Assembly: GCA_009920495.1 (NCBI GenBank)
Contig: RFZW01000008.1
Coordinates: forward strand, 1 to 37,964
DNA length: 37,964 nt
Source: Chitinophagia bacterium
GTDB lineage: Bacteria; Bacteroidota; Bacteroidia; Chitinophagales; Chitinophagaceae
Direction: 5' to 3'
In this document: positions 1 to 10,083 of the stretch, piece after piece
Position numbering within the stretch: position 1 is the stretch's first letter
How the letters are laid out: every line of letters begins with the position of its first letter
Translations under genes and position numbers: made by a program
The notes under the pieces: model-generated
Database searches by the model: none
Seen by the model: the letters and a program-made list of their open reading frames with translations, nothing else
What the model was told of the DNA's origin: nothing

Positions 1-1066
1 TGTTGATACTTTATTAGAAAAAATTATTTTAGAATCTGATTTATTAGACCTGAAAGCAAATCCAAATAAGGAAGCGACAGGAACAATCATTGAAGCATCT
101 TTAGATAAGGGACGTGGTTATGTGGCTACCATATTAGTTCAAAACGGAACCTTGAAACAAGGTGATTTAATTTTATCAGGACAATATTACGGTCGTGTGA
201 AAGCCATGTTTAATGAACGTAACCAACGTATCGAAACTGCACCGCCATCAACACCAGTTGTAATATTAGGTTTAAATGGTGCGCCGCAAGCAGGTGAGAA
301 ATTTAAAGTATTTGAAGACGAGTCTGAAGCAAAAGAATTAGCAACTAAGCGTTCTCAATTATTAAGAGAGCAAGGCTTAAGAACTAGAAAACATATCACA
401 TTGGATGAAATTGGTCGTCGTTTGGCTTTAGGAAATTTCAAGGAATTGAATATTATCATTAAAGGTGACGTGGATGGATCAGTAGAAGCCTTAAGTGATT
501 CCTTACAAAAATTATCCACTTCTGAAATTGCTATTCGTGTGGTATTAAAAGGAGTAGGTCAAATTTCTGAGTCGGATGTTTTATTGTCAGCAGCATCGGA
601 TGCAATTATTATTGGATTTAATGTACGTCCAAGTATGCAAGCCAATAAGTTGGCGGAAGCAGAAGGCGTAGAAATTAAATTATACTCTATTATCTACAAC
701 GCTATTGATGAAATTAAGAGCGCAATGGAAGGTATGTTGGAGCCAAAAATTCAAGAAAAAATTGTTGCCAATGTGGAAGTACGCGAAGTGTATAAATTTG
801 ATAAAGCGACCGTGGCAGGATGTTTTGTATTGGATGGAAAATTAAGTAGAAATAGCAAAATAAGAATAATTCGTGATGGTATTGTTGAATATCCGAAGGG
901 AGAAGGACAAGCTGCTGAATTAGGAAGCTTGAAGCGTTTCAAAGATGATGTGAAAGATGTTGTTTCTAATATGGAATGCGGATTGACCATCAAAAACTTT
1001 ATCGACTTAAAAGTAGGCGATATCGTAGAAGCGTTTGAGGAAGAAGAAGTGAAGCGTACTTTATAA
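1..1066 (+). CDS. infB: Translation initiation factor IF-2, C-terminal part (5' end outside window)
   Basis: IF-2 is the GTPase that places initiator fMet-tRNA on the 30S subunit and promotes subunit joining. The frame is already open at base 2, and the residues there ([15 protein letters not shown]) belong to the domain just after the GTPase domain, so the G domain lies upstream of the window. What remains is the beta-barrel domain II, the linker helix with [17 protein letters not shown], domain III ([14 protein letters not shown], then IIGFNVRPS) and the C-terminal fMet-tRNA-binding domain ending in [17 protein letters not shown]. These are typical of bacterial IF-2, with no break visible. 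A GTG at 122 could be taken as a start, but it is internal. The gene is followed 68 bp later by a surA-like gene on the same strand. Confidence 0.97.
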   Translation, partial: VDTLLEKIILESDLLDLKANPNKEATGTIIEASLDKGRGYVATILVQNGTLKQGDLILSGQYYGRVKAMFNERNQRIETAPPSTPVVILGLNGAPQAGEKFKVFEDESEAKELATKRSQLLREQGLRTRKHITLDEIGRRLALGNFKELNIIIKGDVDGSVEALSDSLQKLSTSEIAIRVVLKGVGQISESDVLLSAASDAIIIGFNVRPSMQANKLAEAEGVEIKLYSIIYNAIDEIKSAMEGMLEPKIQEKIVANVEVREVYKFDKATVAGCFVLDGKLSRNSKIRIIRDGIVEYPKGEGQAAELGSLKRFKDDVKDVVSNMECGLTIKNFIDLKVGDIVEAFEEEEVKRTL

Positions 1067-1134
1067 AATAATTAAGATTTGATTTTTGGGAAAACCGACC
1101 ATGAATCAGACCTTTAAACATTAATATTATTTAG

Positions 1135-2526
1135 ATGAAAATAGTCAGTATTGTTTTTTGTTTCTTTTTTTTATCCATGTCGGTTCATGTTAATGCGCAA
1201 GTAAAAAAAGTATTAGCCGATAAAATTGTTGGAACTGTCGGCGATAAGTTTATTTTAAGATCAGATATCGAGAATACAATGCTTGATATGAAAAGGCAAG
1301 CACAGGGCGAGGAAAATATAATTTTACCAAATGCCTGTCAAATAGTTGAGCAACAATTAATTCGCAAAGCGCTGGTATTACAAGCTGAAAAGGATTCACT
1401 TATTGTAACAGAAGAGGAAGTGGAAAATGCAATTGATATACGCATTAGACAATTCTTGCAACAATTTGGGTCCAAAGAAGTGTTAGAGGAAGTAGCTGGC
1501 AGAAGTATTATTCAGTTAAAAGAGGACTTTAGGATTCAAATCAAGGAGCAGAAGTTGTCTGAAAACATGCAAGAAAAAATTGTTGACAAAATTAAAATCA
1601 CCCCATTCGAGGTAAGGGCTTTTTATAATAAAATTCCAGTGGATAGTTTGCCCTTATATGAAAGTGAGGTAAGTATTGCTGAAATTATAGTTCATCCTAA
1701 AGCAAATCGCGATATTGAAGAATATGTTATCAAACAATTATCCGATTACAGACGTCAAATTGAAACCGGGATTAATAAGTTTGACCAATTGGTTAAATTA
1801 TATTCCGAGGATCCAAGTTCTAAAGAAAACCTAGGCCAATTTAATATCAACAGAAACGAAAAAACTTGGGATCCCGCTTTTATGGCAGGTTCATTTCGTT
1901 TAAAAGAAGGTCAAATTTCAGCACCCATTAAATCAAAATTTGGATATCATATCATCCAACTTATTTCACGTTCTGGAGATGACGCTGTTGTTAAGCATAT
2001 TCTTAGAATACCACCTATTACCAAGGATGAGATCAATATTGCCAAACATTTATTGGATAGTGTCAGAAAGGAAATTCTTGCGAATAAAATGAGTTTTGGA
2101 GAAGCAGTTAACAAATACAGTGACGATGACGGAAGTAAATTTAGCGGTGGTGCAGTCACAGGGGGTGATGGGTCTTCTTACGTAAATATTGATCAATTAG
2201 ACAAGGACATGGTGGTCATGCTAAAAACATTAAAACCTGGAGATATTTCAGATCCACAAGTATACCAAGATGATCGTGGAAGACAAACAGTAAGATTGAT
2301 TTATTTTAGAGAAAGAACTTCGCCACATAAAGAAAACCTAAGAGAAGATTATAATCGTGTTTCCCAGCGTGCGTTAGAGCAGAAAAAAGTAAAGCAAATG
2401 GAAAGCTGGTTTAAAGAGCACATACCCAATTATTACATTTATGTAGATGCTGAATACCACGGATGTCCTGAATTAACGGATTGGACAAAAGTGGCGGATG
2501 CAATTATAACAGAAAAAGTGTATTAA
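1135..2526 (+). CDS. surA: SurA-like periplasmic peptidyl-prolyl isomerase/chaperone
   Basis: This is probably a periplasmic chaperone that escorts outer-membrane proteins. The 463-residue product starts with a hydrophobic signal peptide (residues 1-22, ending VNAQ). A SurA N-terminal-like helical region follows, beginning DKIVGTVGDKFILRSDIE. Two parvulin (PpiC) domains come next, at roughly 175-280 and 285-390. The first contains the conserved LGQFN...AGSFRLKEGQIS and SKFGYHIIQLI blocks; the second contains SGGAVTGGDGSS and LKPGDIS. The C-terminal tail has no second membrane segment, which fits a soluble periplasmic protein. The start ATG at 1135 is fixed by the signal peptide. It lies 12 bp before the purF-type gene, so co-transcription is likely. 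Whether it has SurA's exact role is inferred from domain order. Confidence 0.88.
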   Translation: MKIVSIVFCFFFLSMSVHVNAQVKKVLADKIVGTVGDKFILRSDIENTMLDMKRQAQGEENIILPNACQIVEQQLIRKALVLQAEKDSLIVTEEEVENAIDIRIRQFLQQFGSKEVLEEVAGRSIIQLKEDFRIQIKEQKLSENMQEKIVDKIKITPFEVRAFYNKIPVDSLPLYESEVSIAEIIVHPKANRDIEEYVIKQLSDYRRQIETGINKFDQLVKLYSEDPSSKENLGQFNINRNEKTWDPAFMAGSFRLKEGQISAPIKSKFGYHIIQLISRSGDDAVVKHILRIPPITKDEINIAKHLLDSVRKEILANKMSFGEAVNKYSDDDGSKFSGGAVTGGDGSSYVNIDQLDKDMVVMLKTLKPGDISDPQVYQDDRGRQTVRLIYFRERTSPHKENLREDYNRVSQRALEQKKVKQMESWFKEHIPNYYIYVDAEYHGCPELTDWTKVADAIITEKVY

Positions 2527-2538
2527 TATTTATACATC

Positions 2539-4386
2539 ATGAGTGATGAGATCAAACACGAATGTGGTCTAGCTTACATTCGTTTAAGAAAGCCCTTTTC
2601 TTATTATCTTCAACAAAGAGGATCGGTAACCTACGGCTTAAACAAACTGTACTTGTTGATGGAAAAGCAGCACAATCGTGGCCAGGATGGGGCTGGTTTG
2701 GCTACTTTAAAATTAAATATTGAACCGGGTAATCCTTTTTTATATCGTTTGCGTAGCAACGCGCAACAACCCATTGCTGATTTATTTTACAAAATTGGTT
2801 TAGAAATTCAAGAGCTGGAAAAATTTCAGCCTGAAATCACCAAACACCCTGGACTAATGAAAGGGCATTTGCCTTTTATGGGTGAAATACTATTAGGACA
2901 TTTAAGGTATGGCACACAAGGAAAAAATAATATTGAATTTTGTCATCCGTTTATAAAAAGAAATTTAGTCCCTGCTAAAAATTTAGCACTTGCGGGAAAT
3001 TTTAATTTAGTCAATACAGAGGAATTATACCAACACATCAATGTAACGCCTGGCACTTTTGAAAAAGAAAGTGATTTGGCAGCGATGATGGAAGTGGTTC
3101 ATTATTTTTTGGAGAAGGAAGAACATATCAATCCGAATAATCCCAATATTGTCAATGTACTAAAAAATGCGGTTCCTTTATTTGATGGTGGATTTACAGT
3201 TGGAGGGTTATTAGGTAATGGCTATAGCTTTATTATGCGTGATGCGCATGGCATACGACCTGCCTATTATTATATTGATGATGAAGTAATTGTAGCTGCG
3301 AGTGAGCGTGCTGCTATCCGAACTACTTTTAATGTTGCTGAAAATGAAGTATTGGAGTTGATGCCAGGTATGGCATTGATTGTGGATGATCATGGCAAAT
3401 ATGCCATTGAACAAATAGTTACTCCAAAGGAAAGAAGGGCTTGCTCATTTGAGCGCATCTATTTTTCAAGAGGAAGCGATGAAAAAATTTATCGCGAAAG
3501 AATTGCCTTAGGCAATCATTTAAGTGTAAGAGTATTAGATCGTATTGAAAAGGATTTGAAAAACACCATCTTCTCCTATATACCCAATACCGCCGAAGTT
3601 GCTTTTTATGGTTTAGTAAAAGGCATGGAGGAATACTTAAACAAAATTAAGGTGGAGCGTATTTTGAGTTGGGGAAATGAGGTAGATCCAGAAAAACTGG
3701 AAGCGATGGTGAATCGAAAAATAAGACAGGAAAAAATTGCGATTAAGGATGTTAAATTAAGAACTTTCATTACAGATGATGCCAATAGAAACGAAATGGT
3801 ACAACATGTATATGATATTACTTATGGCACCGTTCGCAAAGATGAAGATACCTTGGTGGTCATTGATGATAGCATTGTTCGTGGTACTACTTTAAAAGAA
3901 AGTATCATCAGAATGTTAGCGCGATTATCACCCAAAAAAATTATTGTAGTTTCATCTGCCCCGCAAATTAGGTACCCTGATTGTTATGGCATTGATATGA
4001 GCAAAATGGGTGATTTCATTGCATTTAGAGCGGTTATTGCATTGCTCAATGAAACAGGTAAGTCAAATGTAATCGCCGATGTTTTACAAAAAATAAAGGA
4101 ACTTGAAGCCATAGGGGAATTACATACTGAAAATGTGGTACGTCAATTATACAAACCATTCACTCCGGAAGAAATTTCAGATAAAATAGCGCAGTTAATT
4201 ACGCCAGAAAATTTTAGCATTCCAGTGGAAGTTATTTATCAAACCATTGAGGATTTGCATTTATGTTGCCCTACGAATACCGGTGATTGGTATTTTACAG
4301 GTAACTATCCTACACCAGGAGGTAACAAGGTTTGTAACAAAGCCTTTGTGAATTATATGGAAGGTAAAAATGTAAGAGGGTATTAG
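2539..4386 (+). CDS. purF: Amidophosphoribosyltransferase (PurF-type, divergent)
   Basis: The predicted reaction is PRPP plus glutamine to 5-phosphoribosylamine, the first step of purine synthesis. An N-terminal nucleophile glutamine amidotransferase domain begins at ECGLAYIRL, with Cys9 as the expected nucleophile after an eight-residue propeptide. It includes NRGQDGAGLA, LGHLRYGTQG and GNFNLVN blocks. The C-terminal phosphoribosyltransferase domain carries the PRPP loop VVIDDSIVRGTT at about residues 440-451. The 615-residue length exceeds the roughly 500 residues of classical PurF. Extra segments lie in both domains, and the usual phosphoribosyltransferase region is replaced by GLVKGMEEYL and RTFITDDANRNEMVQ. 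Activity is therefore probable but not certain. The gene ends 7 bp from the convergent ketoacyl synthase gene, with no terminator between them. Confidence 0.85.
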   Translation: MSDEIKHECGLAYIRLRKPFSYYLQQRGSVTYGLNKLYLLMEKQHNRGQDGAGLATLKLNIEPGNPFLYRLRSNAQQPIADLFYKIGLEIQELEKFQPEITKHPGLMKGHLPFMGEILLGHLRYGTQGKNNIEFCHPFIKRNLVPAKNLALAGNFNLVNTEELYQHINVTPGTFEKESDLAAMMEVVHYFLEKEEHINPNNPNIVNVLKNAVPLFDGGFTVGGLLGNGYSFIMRDAHGIRPAYYYIDDEVIVAASERAAIRTTFNVAENEVLELMPGMALIVDDHGKYAIEQIVTPKERRACSFERIYFSRGSDEKIYRERIALGNHLSVRVLDRIEKDLKNTIFSYIPNTAEVAFYGLVKGMEEYLNKIKVERILSWGNEVDPEKLEAMVNRKIRQEKIAIKDVKLRTFITDDANRNEMVQHVYDITYGTVRKDEDTLVVIDDSIVRGTTLKESIIRMLARLSPKKIIVVSSAPQIRYPDCYGIDMSKMGDFIAFRAVIALLNETGKSNVIADVLQKIKELEAIGELHTENVVRQLYKPFTPEEISDKIAQLITPENFSIPVEVIYQTIEDLHLCCPTNTGDWYFTGNYPTPGGNKVCNKAFVNYMEGKNVRGY

Positions 4387-4393
4387 CGACTAA

Positions 4394-5458
4394 TTATACG
4401 CGGTAGCAAATTGCATTGATATTCATGCCTGCTCCCACGGATGCAAAAATGACAATATCCCCTTTATGTAATTGGTGCTCCTTGTATTTACCTCTTTTAA
4501 CTAAGTCGTATAAAGTGGGGATGGTGGCTACTGAACTATTTCCCAAATCATGAATACTCATGGGCATCACATTTTCTGGGACTATTCTAATATCGTATAA
4601 TTTATACAAGGCCTTAATAAAGCCTTCATCCATTTTTTCATTGGCTTGGTGTAAAAAGAATTTTTTTATATCATGTATATCCACGCCCGCTTTCTCAATA
4701 CATTCCTTCATTGCTAAGGGAACATTTTTGATTGCATATTCATATACTTTTCTACCTTTCATTTTAATATACCTTGTTGCTTCATCCCCTTCCGGATGGT
4801 AGGATTTACCCAAGTATAAAAAATAGGTTTCGTCTACACAATGGCTTTGCACACTCGATGCTAAAATACCACTGTTGGTATTTGTATCTTCTTCTACAAT
4901 ACATGCGCCAGCGCCATCGCTAAAAATCATGCTATCTCTGTCATGACTATCTACGACTCTGCTTAAAGTTTCAGCACCAATCACTAAGCAACGCTTTGCC
5001 ATACCTGATTTAATAAATGAATCCGCTTGTATCACACCTTGTATCCATCCTGGGCAACCAAATAAAATATCATAAGCCACACAATTTGGATTTTTAATAC
5101 CTAGATGGTGCTTTACCCTTGAAGCAAGTGCCGGAATGGTATCTGTTTGAATAGTTCCTGGTAACACATCTCCAAAATTATGCGCTACTATAATTTGATC
5201 AATGGTTTCTGGATCAATGCCTGCATCTTGAATTGCTAATTCGGCCGCTTTGCTTGCCATTTCAGAGGTATTCATGTTCTCTTCAGCATACCTTCGCTCG
5301 TATATACCAGTGATATCTTTAAATTTTTCAACTATCTCTGCATTGGGTGTTTTAATTAACACGCCATCCTCTCCATAAAAAGTATTTTCAGCAAATGCTA
5401 AGTTTGTTTTTATAATGCTCGGTATGTAACTGCCTGTTCCGCTGATGATGGTTGCCAT
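4394..5458 (-). CDS. FabH-like 3-oxoacyl-ACP synthase III family protein
   Basis: This is a thiolase-fold condensing enzyme of the KAS III family, expected to join an acyl-CoA or acyl-ACP to malonyl-ACP. The 354-residue protein begins IISGTGSYIPS and has the family triad: Cys135 in FGCPGWIQG, His270 in FFLHQANEKM and Asn307 in HDLGNSSVATIP. A glycine-rich end, ASVGAGMNINAI, closes the fold. These residues support a working enzyme. It resembles the longer FabH-like paralogues rather than housekeeping FabH, so its substrate could be a special acyl chain. The ATG at 5458 is the first plausible start. The gene is last in a same-strand run with kdsD and the mannose-1-phosphate guanylyltransferase gene, 58 bp upstream of it, which suggests a link to envelope lipid or glycan synthesis (inference). 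Confidence 0.88.
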   Translation of the reverse strand: MATIISGTGSYIPSIIKTNLAFAENTFYGEDGVLIKTPNAEIVEKFKDITGIYERRYAEENMNTSEMASKAAELAIQDAGIDPETIDQIIVAHNFGDVLPGTIQTDTIPALASRVKHHLGIKNPNCVAYDILFGCPGWIQGVIQADSFIKSGMAKRCLVIGAETLSRVVDSHDRDSMIFSDGAGACIVEEDTNTNSGILASSVQSHCVDETYFLYLGKSYHPEGDEATRYIKMKGRKVYEYAIKNVPLAMKECIEKAGVDIHDIKKFFLHQANEKMDEGFIKALYKLYDIRIVPENVMPMSIHDLGNSSVATIPTLYDLVKRGKYKEHQLHKGDIVIFASVGAGMNINAICYRV

Positions 5459-5516
5459 GGGGGTACTTTTAATTAAGCAATTTTGTGTTTAGCTAAGGTA
5501 GGTTTAAAATAATGGG

Positions 5517-6602
5517 TTAAATATACTTATCCCCTTTATGTCTTTTTACTTCGGCTACATATTCTTTTATGGATTGTTCTTTTTCTTTACTGCAAATGAG
5601 TAATACATCTTTGGTATCAACAATTATAAAGTCATCCAAACCTTGCACCACCACCAGCTTATCCTTAGGTGCATTAATCATACATTTGGTGGCATCAATC
5701 ACAATCACATTATCCGAAGCTACTGCATTACCAAAATAGTCCTTTTCAATATTGTCATACGCGCTGTTCCAGGTACCTAAATCACTCCAGCCAAAACTAG
5801 ATGGTATCACAAATACATTGTCTGCCTTTTCCATGATCGCTATATCAATGGAAATATTGGTACACTGTGGGTATATTTTTTGTATGGCCTTTGCTTCCTC
5901 AGGTGTATTAAAGTGCTGTTTTTCTTGATCAAACAATTCATACATCTCGGGTTGATTTTTTTCAAAAGCACTAAGTATGGTAGTTACTTTCCAAGCAAAT
6001 ATACCTGCGTTCCATAAAAAGTCACCACTTGCTAAAAAGGATTCGGCAATTTCCAAATCGGGTTTTTCTGTGAATGTTTTTACTTTATAAATTCCTTGGG
6101 CTACTTCTAGCCCTTCATATTGTATATAGCCATATCCAGTATTTGGGTGAGTTGGTTTTATACCCAATGTAGCTAAGGCTTTTATATTGGCTACAAAGTC
6201 AAGCGCCTGCAAACTAATTTTTTCAAAATTTTCTTGTTCTAAAATTAAGTGATCACTAGGTGCCACAATAAAACAAGCTTCTGGATCAATTTGCGCTAAC
6301 TTGAATGAGATATAGGCAATACAGGGTGCTGTATTTTTTTTGCTAGGCTCCGCTAAAATATTTTCAACAGGTAGGTTGGGTAATTGTTTTTTTACAATGT
6401 CAACATATTCCTCTGAAGTCACTATGAAAATATTTTCTTCCGGTATGAATTTTGTGTACCTATCATAGGTCCATTGAATTAATGTTTTCCCTGTATTTAA
6501 TACATCTAAAAATTGCTTTGGAAATGAGGTCCTACTCATTGGCCAAAATCTGCTTCCAATACCCCCAGCCATGATTGCAACATAATGATGTTTATTTTTC
6601 AT
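5517..6602 (-). CDS. manC: Mannose-1-phosphate guanylyltransferase
   Basis: The enzyme makes GDP-mannose from mannose-1-phosphate and GTP, feeding polysaccharide and O-antigen synthesis. The 361-residue protein opens with the nucleotidyltransferase signature: AIMAGGIGSRFWPMSR at residues 9-24, followed by FPKQFLDVL. Further blocks match the family: EPSKKNTAPCIAY, IVAPSDHLI, FTEKPD, FLWNAGIFAW and SSFGWSDLGTW. There is no C-terminal phosphomannose isomerase domain, so this is the short monofunctional form usual in Bacteroidota. It lies 57 bp downstream of kdsD and 58 bp upstream of the FabH-like gene on the same strand, consistent with one transcript from the promoter at 7660-7692. Confidence 0.93.
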   Translation of the reverse strand: MKNKHHYVAIMAGGIGSRFWPMSRTSFPKQFLDVLNTGKTLIQWTYDRYTKFIPEENIFIVTSEEYVDIVKKQLPNLPVENILAEPSKKNTAPCIAYISFKLAQIDPEACFIVAPSDHLILEQENFEKISLQALDFVANIKALATLGIKPTHPNTGYGYIQYEGLEVAQGIYKVKTFTEKPDLEIAESFLASGDFLWNAGIFAWKVTTILSAFEKNQPEMYELFDQEKQHFNTPEEAKAIQKIYPQCTNISIDIAIMEKADNVFVIPSSFGWSDLGTWNSAYDNIEKDYFGNAVASDNVIVIDATKCMINAPKDKLVVVQGLDDFIIVDTKDVLLICSKEKEQSIKEYVAEVKRHKGDKYI

Positions 6603-6659
6603 ACCTACTTTAATTATTTTATTAGTGTGTAATTAAACACACTGAATGGCTAGTTAATT

Positions 6660-7580
6660 TTATAAAATTCCTTCTTTCATTAAGTCATGAATATGAATCA
6701 TGCCTATATATTGATGATTGTCAGCAACGATTAATTGGCTGATGTCCTTTTGTTCCATGATTGCTAAAGCTTCCACTGCTAATGCGCTAGGCGCGATGGT
6801 AGCAGGGTTTATGTGATAGATATCTTCTGCGGTTAAGTTTTGAATATTATCATGTTGCTCTAACATACGTCGTATGTCACCATCAGTAATAATGCCCAGT
6901 ACCTTATTACTTTCATCTGTAATGACAGTCGCGCCCATTCTGTTTTTTGATATATCAATAATGACTTCTTTTATTTTTGTCTCTTTTCTGACAGCAGGTT
7001 TACTATTGCTATCTGCTAAATTTTGGGTGGTTAAGGTAAGTTTCTTTCCTAAGTTGCCCCCTGGATGAAATTGCGCAAATTGTGCAACGCTAAATTGTTT
7101 TAATTCCATCAAGCAAACTGCAATAATATCACCCATCACCATTTGCGCAGTGGTGGAGGAGGTAGGCGCTAGGTTGTTGATGCAAGCCTCTTTTGTAACA
7201 GTCGTATCTACAATTAAATCCGCATTGGTGGCCAAATAACTTTGCTTGTTACCTACCATACCAATAATGGTATTTCCAAATTGTTTTACTAACTGAACTA
7301 AATTTTTTATTTCGGGACTTTCTCCACTTTTGCTAATGATTAACACAATATCATTGGCTTGTATCATTCCTGAATCTCCATGTATTGCTTCGGCAGCGTG
7401 TAAGAATAATGCGGGTGTGCCCGTTGAATTAAAAGTGGCCACCATTTTTTGTGCGATAATGGCACTTTTTCCAATACCACTGATCACCAACCTTCCTTTG
7501 ATGTATTTATTTAATTCAACCAAAGCTTCTGATTCTATAGCTAATGCTTTTTTTGCAATGGTTATAATGTTTTCTTTCAT
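6660..7580 (-). CDS. kdsD: Arabinose-5-phosphate isomerase (KdsD/KpsF/GutQ family)
   Basis: The enzyme interconverts ribulose-5-phosphate and arabinose-5-phosphate, the precursor of KDO for lipopolysaccharide. The 306-residue product has an N-terminal SIS sugar-isomerase domain, with GRLVISGIGKSAIIAQKM, the block LHAAEAIHGDSGMI and ISKSGESPE. Two CBS domains fill about residues 190-306, including GIITDGDIRRML. The family motif AQFHPGGNLGKKL joins the two parts. Length and order match KdsD. It heads the minus-strand run ending in the FabH-like gene. A good Bacteroidota promoter sits upstream at 7660-7692, giving a leader of about 70 nt. That leader holds a small hairpin (CTGCC at 7606-7610 with GGCAG at 7619-7623) of unknown meaning. 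Confidence 0.93.
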   Translation of the reverse strand: MKENIITIAKKALAIESEALVELNKYIKGRLVISGIGKSAIIAQKMVATFNSTGTPALFLHAAEAIHGDSGMIQANDIVLIISKSGESPEIKNLVQLVKQFGNTIIGMVGNKQSYLATNADLIVDTTVTKEACINNLAPTSSTTAQMVMGDIIAVCLMELKQFSVAQFAQFHPGGNLGKKLTLTTQNLADSNSKPAVRKETKIKEVIIDISKNRMGATVITDESNKVLGIITDGDIRRMLEQHDNIQNLTAEDIYHINPATIAPSALAVEALAIMEQKDISQLIVADNHQYIGMIHIHDLMKEGIL

Positions 7581-7659
7581 ATTTGATTTTAGCTACTGGA
7601 ATGCACTGCCTTTATTAGGGCAGGATTTAAGGTTTTATTCCTTATCAGTTCCAGCCGCA

Positions 7660-7692
7660 CAAAGTTAACGTTTCAATTAGTTTACACCTCAA
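7660..7692 (-). promoter_or_regulatory. Bacteroidota-type promoter for kdsD
   Basis: Read on the minus strand there is a TTG (7692-7690), a 22-base spacer and a perfect TAACTTTG (7667-7660), matching the -33/-7 pattern of the Bacteroidota primary sigma factor. The transcript would start near 7653 and reach the kdsD ATG at 7580. Confidence 0.6.
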
Positions 7693-7819
7693 TTTTTAAT
7701 AAAATGCTAAAATGGAACCATTTAAAAAAAATGACTACCATTTGAACTTTTCTTGCTTTATTTTCGTTAACTTAAATGTACTGTACTTTATACAAAAGAT
7801 TGATTTTAAGATAATTATA

Positions 7820-10075
7820 ATGGCGACCACTAAAAAAACGATATCCAAGACCTCTAAAGCAATAAAAAATGACCGATCCATTGATAAAGCAGCCCTTTTA
7901 ACCGCCTTATCCGACAATTTCGGGTTCTCAGATTTTAAAGGCACACAGGAGGCGGCAATCATGTCCTTAATGAGTGGCCGCGACACTTTTGTAATCATGC
8001 CTACAGGCGGTGGCAAAAGTTTATGCTATCAGTTACCTGCATTGGTACTTCCTGGTTGTGCCATTGTGGTTTCTCCATTGATTGCGCTAATGAAAAATCA
8101 AGTGGATTTGGTTCGGGGTTATAGTGAAAATGAAGAGGTTGCCCATTTTTTAAATTCCTCTTTAAACAAAGGCCAAATTAAAACAGTTAAAGAAGATTTG
8201 TTAAGTGGAAAAACAAAGTTATTATATGTCGCACCTGAAACTTTAACCAAACAAGAAAACCTAGATTTTTTTAGTGATTTGAATATTTCCTTTTTCGCCG
8301 TGGATGAAGCGCATTGTATTTCAGAATGGGGCCATGATTTTAGACCAGAATACCGACGCTTAAAGGAAATGATGGAGGAAATAAATGCAACTATTCCCAT
8401 CATTGCACTCACTGCAACGGCGACACCAAAAGTGCAAAGTGATATTGTTAAAAATTTAGCATTGCGTGATCCAGAAGTACTTATCTCTTCCTTTAATCGT
8501 GCTAATTTATATTATGAAGTACAGCCTAAAACAAAAAAGGAAGTCACTGTAAAAAGTATCGTAAAATATATTTCTGGACATAAAGGGAAAAGCGGCATTA
8601 TTTATACCTTAAATCGAAAGACGACAGAGGAGCTGGCTGATTTATTATTAGCAAACAATATTAAAGCAGTGGCTTATCATGCTGGGTTAGATCAAAAGTT
8701 AAGGGCATCAAGACAGGATCAATTCTTAAATGAAGATGTGCAGGTAATTGTTGCTACCATTGCGTTTGGTATGGGCATTGATAAACCAGATATTCGATTT
8801 GTGATACATTACAATATACCCAAATCCATTGAAAATTATTACCAGGAAACGGGTCGTGCAGGTCGAGATGGCTTAGAGGGAAATTGTATTTTATATTATT
8901 CACATAAAGATGTTTCCAAATTAGAACACTTTTTAAAGGACAAGCCTTTAAGCGAGCGAGAAGTGGGTTCACAACTCATTGACGAAACAGTTGCTTTTGC
9001 AGAAAGTGGTGTTTGTAGGCGTCGTAGTTTATTGCATTATTTTGGAGAAGCTTGGCCCGAAGAATATTGTGGTAATTGCGATAATTGTTTACATCCAAAG
9101 GAAAAAATTGCAGCCAAAGAACAGTTGGTTAATTTGTTACAAGTGATACAAGCTTTAGATGAAAGATTCGCTGCTGATTATGTGGTGAAAATTATTTCGG
9201 GAGAATATATCCCGCAAATTGGTTTGTATCGTCATGAAAAATTGCCGGTGTTTGGCATTGGCAAAGATTATGATAATTTATTTTGGAATAGCATGATTCG
9301 TCAAGCAATGCTTGAACAAATGATTGAAAAAGATATCGAAGAATATGGTTTATTAAAAGTGACGGCGAAAGGAAAAAAATATTTAAAAAAGCCAACCGCA
9401 TTCAACATTACCTTGAACAATGTGTTTGATGAAAATGCGGAAGATGATGATAGTGAAAGTGAAGCGACTGTTGGCGCTGCAGCGGATGACCGATTATTTG
9501 AAATGCTCAAAGGTTTACGACAAACCGAAGCTAAAAAAATTGCCTTGCCTCCTTTTGTGATTTTTTTAGAAAACTCATTACAGGATATGGCCACATTATA
9601 TCCGACCACTTTAGAAGAATTGGAAAGATGTCAAGGCGTGAGTAAAGGGAAGGCCATCAAATATGGCAAACCATTTATTCAAATGATCGCCCAATATGTA
9701 ACAGAAAATAATATCGAAAAGCCGGATGACTTTATTATGCGTTCCGTTGCCAATAAATCGAATAATAAAATTTATATCATTCAGAATGTTGACAAAAAAA
9801 TTCCATTAGAAACGATTGCAAAAAATAAAGATTTAAAGTTGGAAGCTTTGTTAGAGGAAATGGAAACGATTGCTGCTAGCGGTACAAAATTAAATTTAGA
9901 TTACGCTATTGATGAATGGTTAGACGAGTATGACCAAGCGGAAATTTTAGAATATTTCAAAAATTGCAATACGTCCTCTTTACAAATTGCACAAGAGGAA
10001 TTAAGTGAAAATGATTATAGTTGGGAACAGTTAAAAATTATGCGCATTAAGTTTTTAAGCGTTGTTGGAAACTAG
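7820..10075 (+). CDS. recQ: ATP-dependent DNA helicase RecQ
   Basis: RecQ is a 3'-5' DNA helicase acting in recombination and fork repair. Starting at ATG 7820, the product is 751 residues. Lys66 lies in the Walker A motif MPTGGGKSLCYQLPAL, Asp162 in the DEAH box AVDEAHCISEWGHDFRP, and ALTATATP and QETGRAGRDG mark later helicase motifs. A zinc site (CRRRSLLHYFGE, then CGNCDNC), a winged helix and an HRDC domain (VSKGKAIKYGKPF) follow. A further acidic helical C-terminal segment of about 100 residues makes it longer than E. coli RecQ (about 610). The frame is open back to 7712, but the earlier residues look like untranslated AT-rich DNA, and MATTKKTISK is a typical start. It ends 8 bp from the convergent DUF3089 gene. 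Confidence 0.95.
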   Translation: MATTKKTISKTSKAIKNDRSIDKAALLTALSDNFGFSDFKGTQEAAIMSLMSGRDTFVIMPTGGGKSLCYQLPALVLPGCAIVVSPLIALMKNQVDLVRGYSENEEVAHFLNSSLNKGQIKTVKEDLLSGKTKLLYVAPETLTKQENLDFFSDLNISFFAVDEAHCISEWGHDFRPEYRRLKEMMEEINATIPIIALTATATPKVQSDIVKNLALRDPEVLISSFNRANLYYEVQPKTKKEVTVKSIVKYISGHKGKSGIIYTLNRKTTEELADLLLANNIKAVAYHAGLDQKLRASRQDQFLNEDVQVIVATIAFGMGIDKPDIRFVIHYNIPKSIENYYQETGRAGRDGLEGNCILYYSHKDVSKLEHFLKDKPLSEREVGSQLIDETVAFAESGVCRRRSLLHYFGEAWPEEYCGNCDNCLHPKEKIAAKEQLVNLLQVIQALDERFAADYVVKIISGEYIPQIGLYRHEKLPVFGIGKDYDNLFWNSMIRQAMLEQMIEKDIEEYGLLKVTAKGKKYLKKPTAFNITLNNVFDENAEDDDSESEATVGAAADDRLFEMLKGLRQTEAKKIALPPFVIFLENSLQDMATLYPTTLEELERCQGVSKGKAIKYGKPFIQMIAQYVTENNIEKPDDFIMRSVANKSNNKIYIIQNVDKKIPLETIAKNKDLKLEALLEEMETIAASGTKLNLDYAIDEWLDEYDQAEILEYFKNCNTSSLQIAQEELSENDYSWEQLKIMRIKFLSVVGN

Positions 10076-10083
10076 GAGGTGGT

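Noticed and set aside
7712-7819. A longer RecQ beginning at 7712
   Set aside because: The added 36 residues are hydrophobic AT-rich translation with no RecQ similarity; the normal start MATTKK is at 7820.
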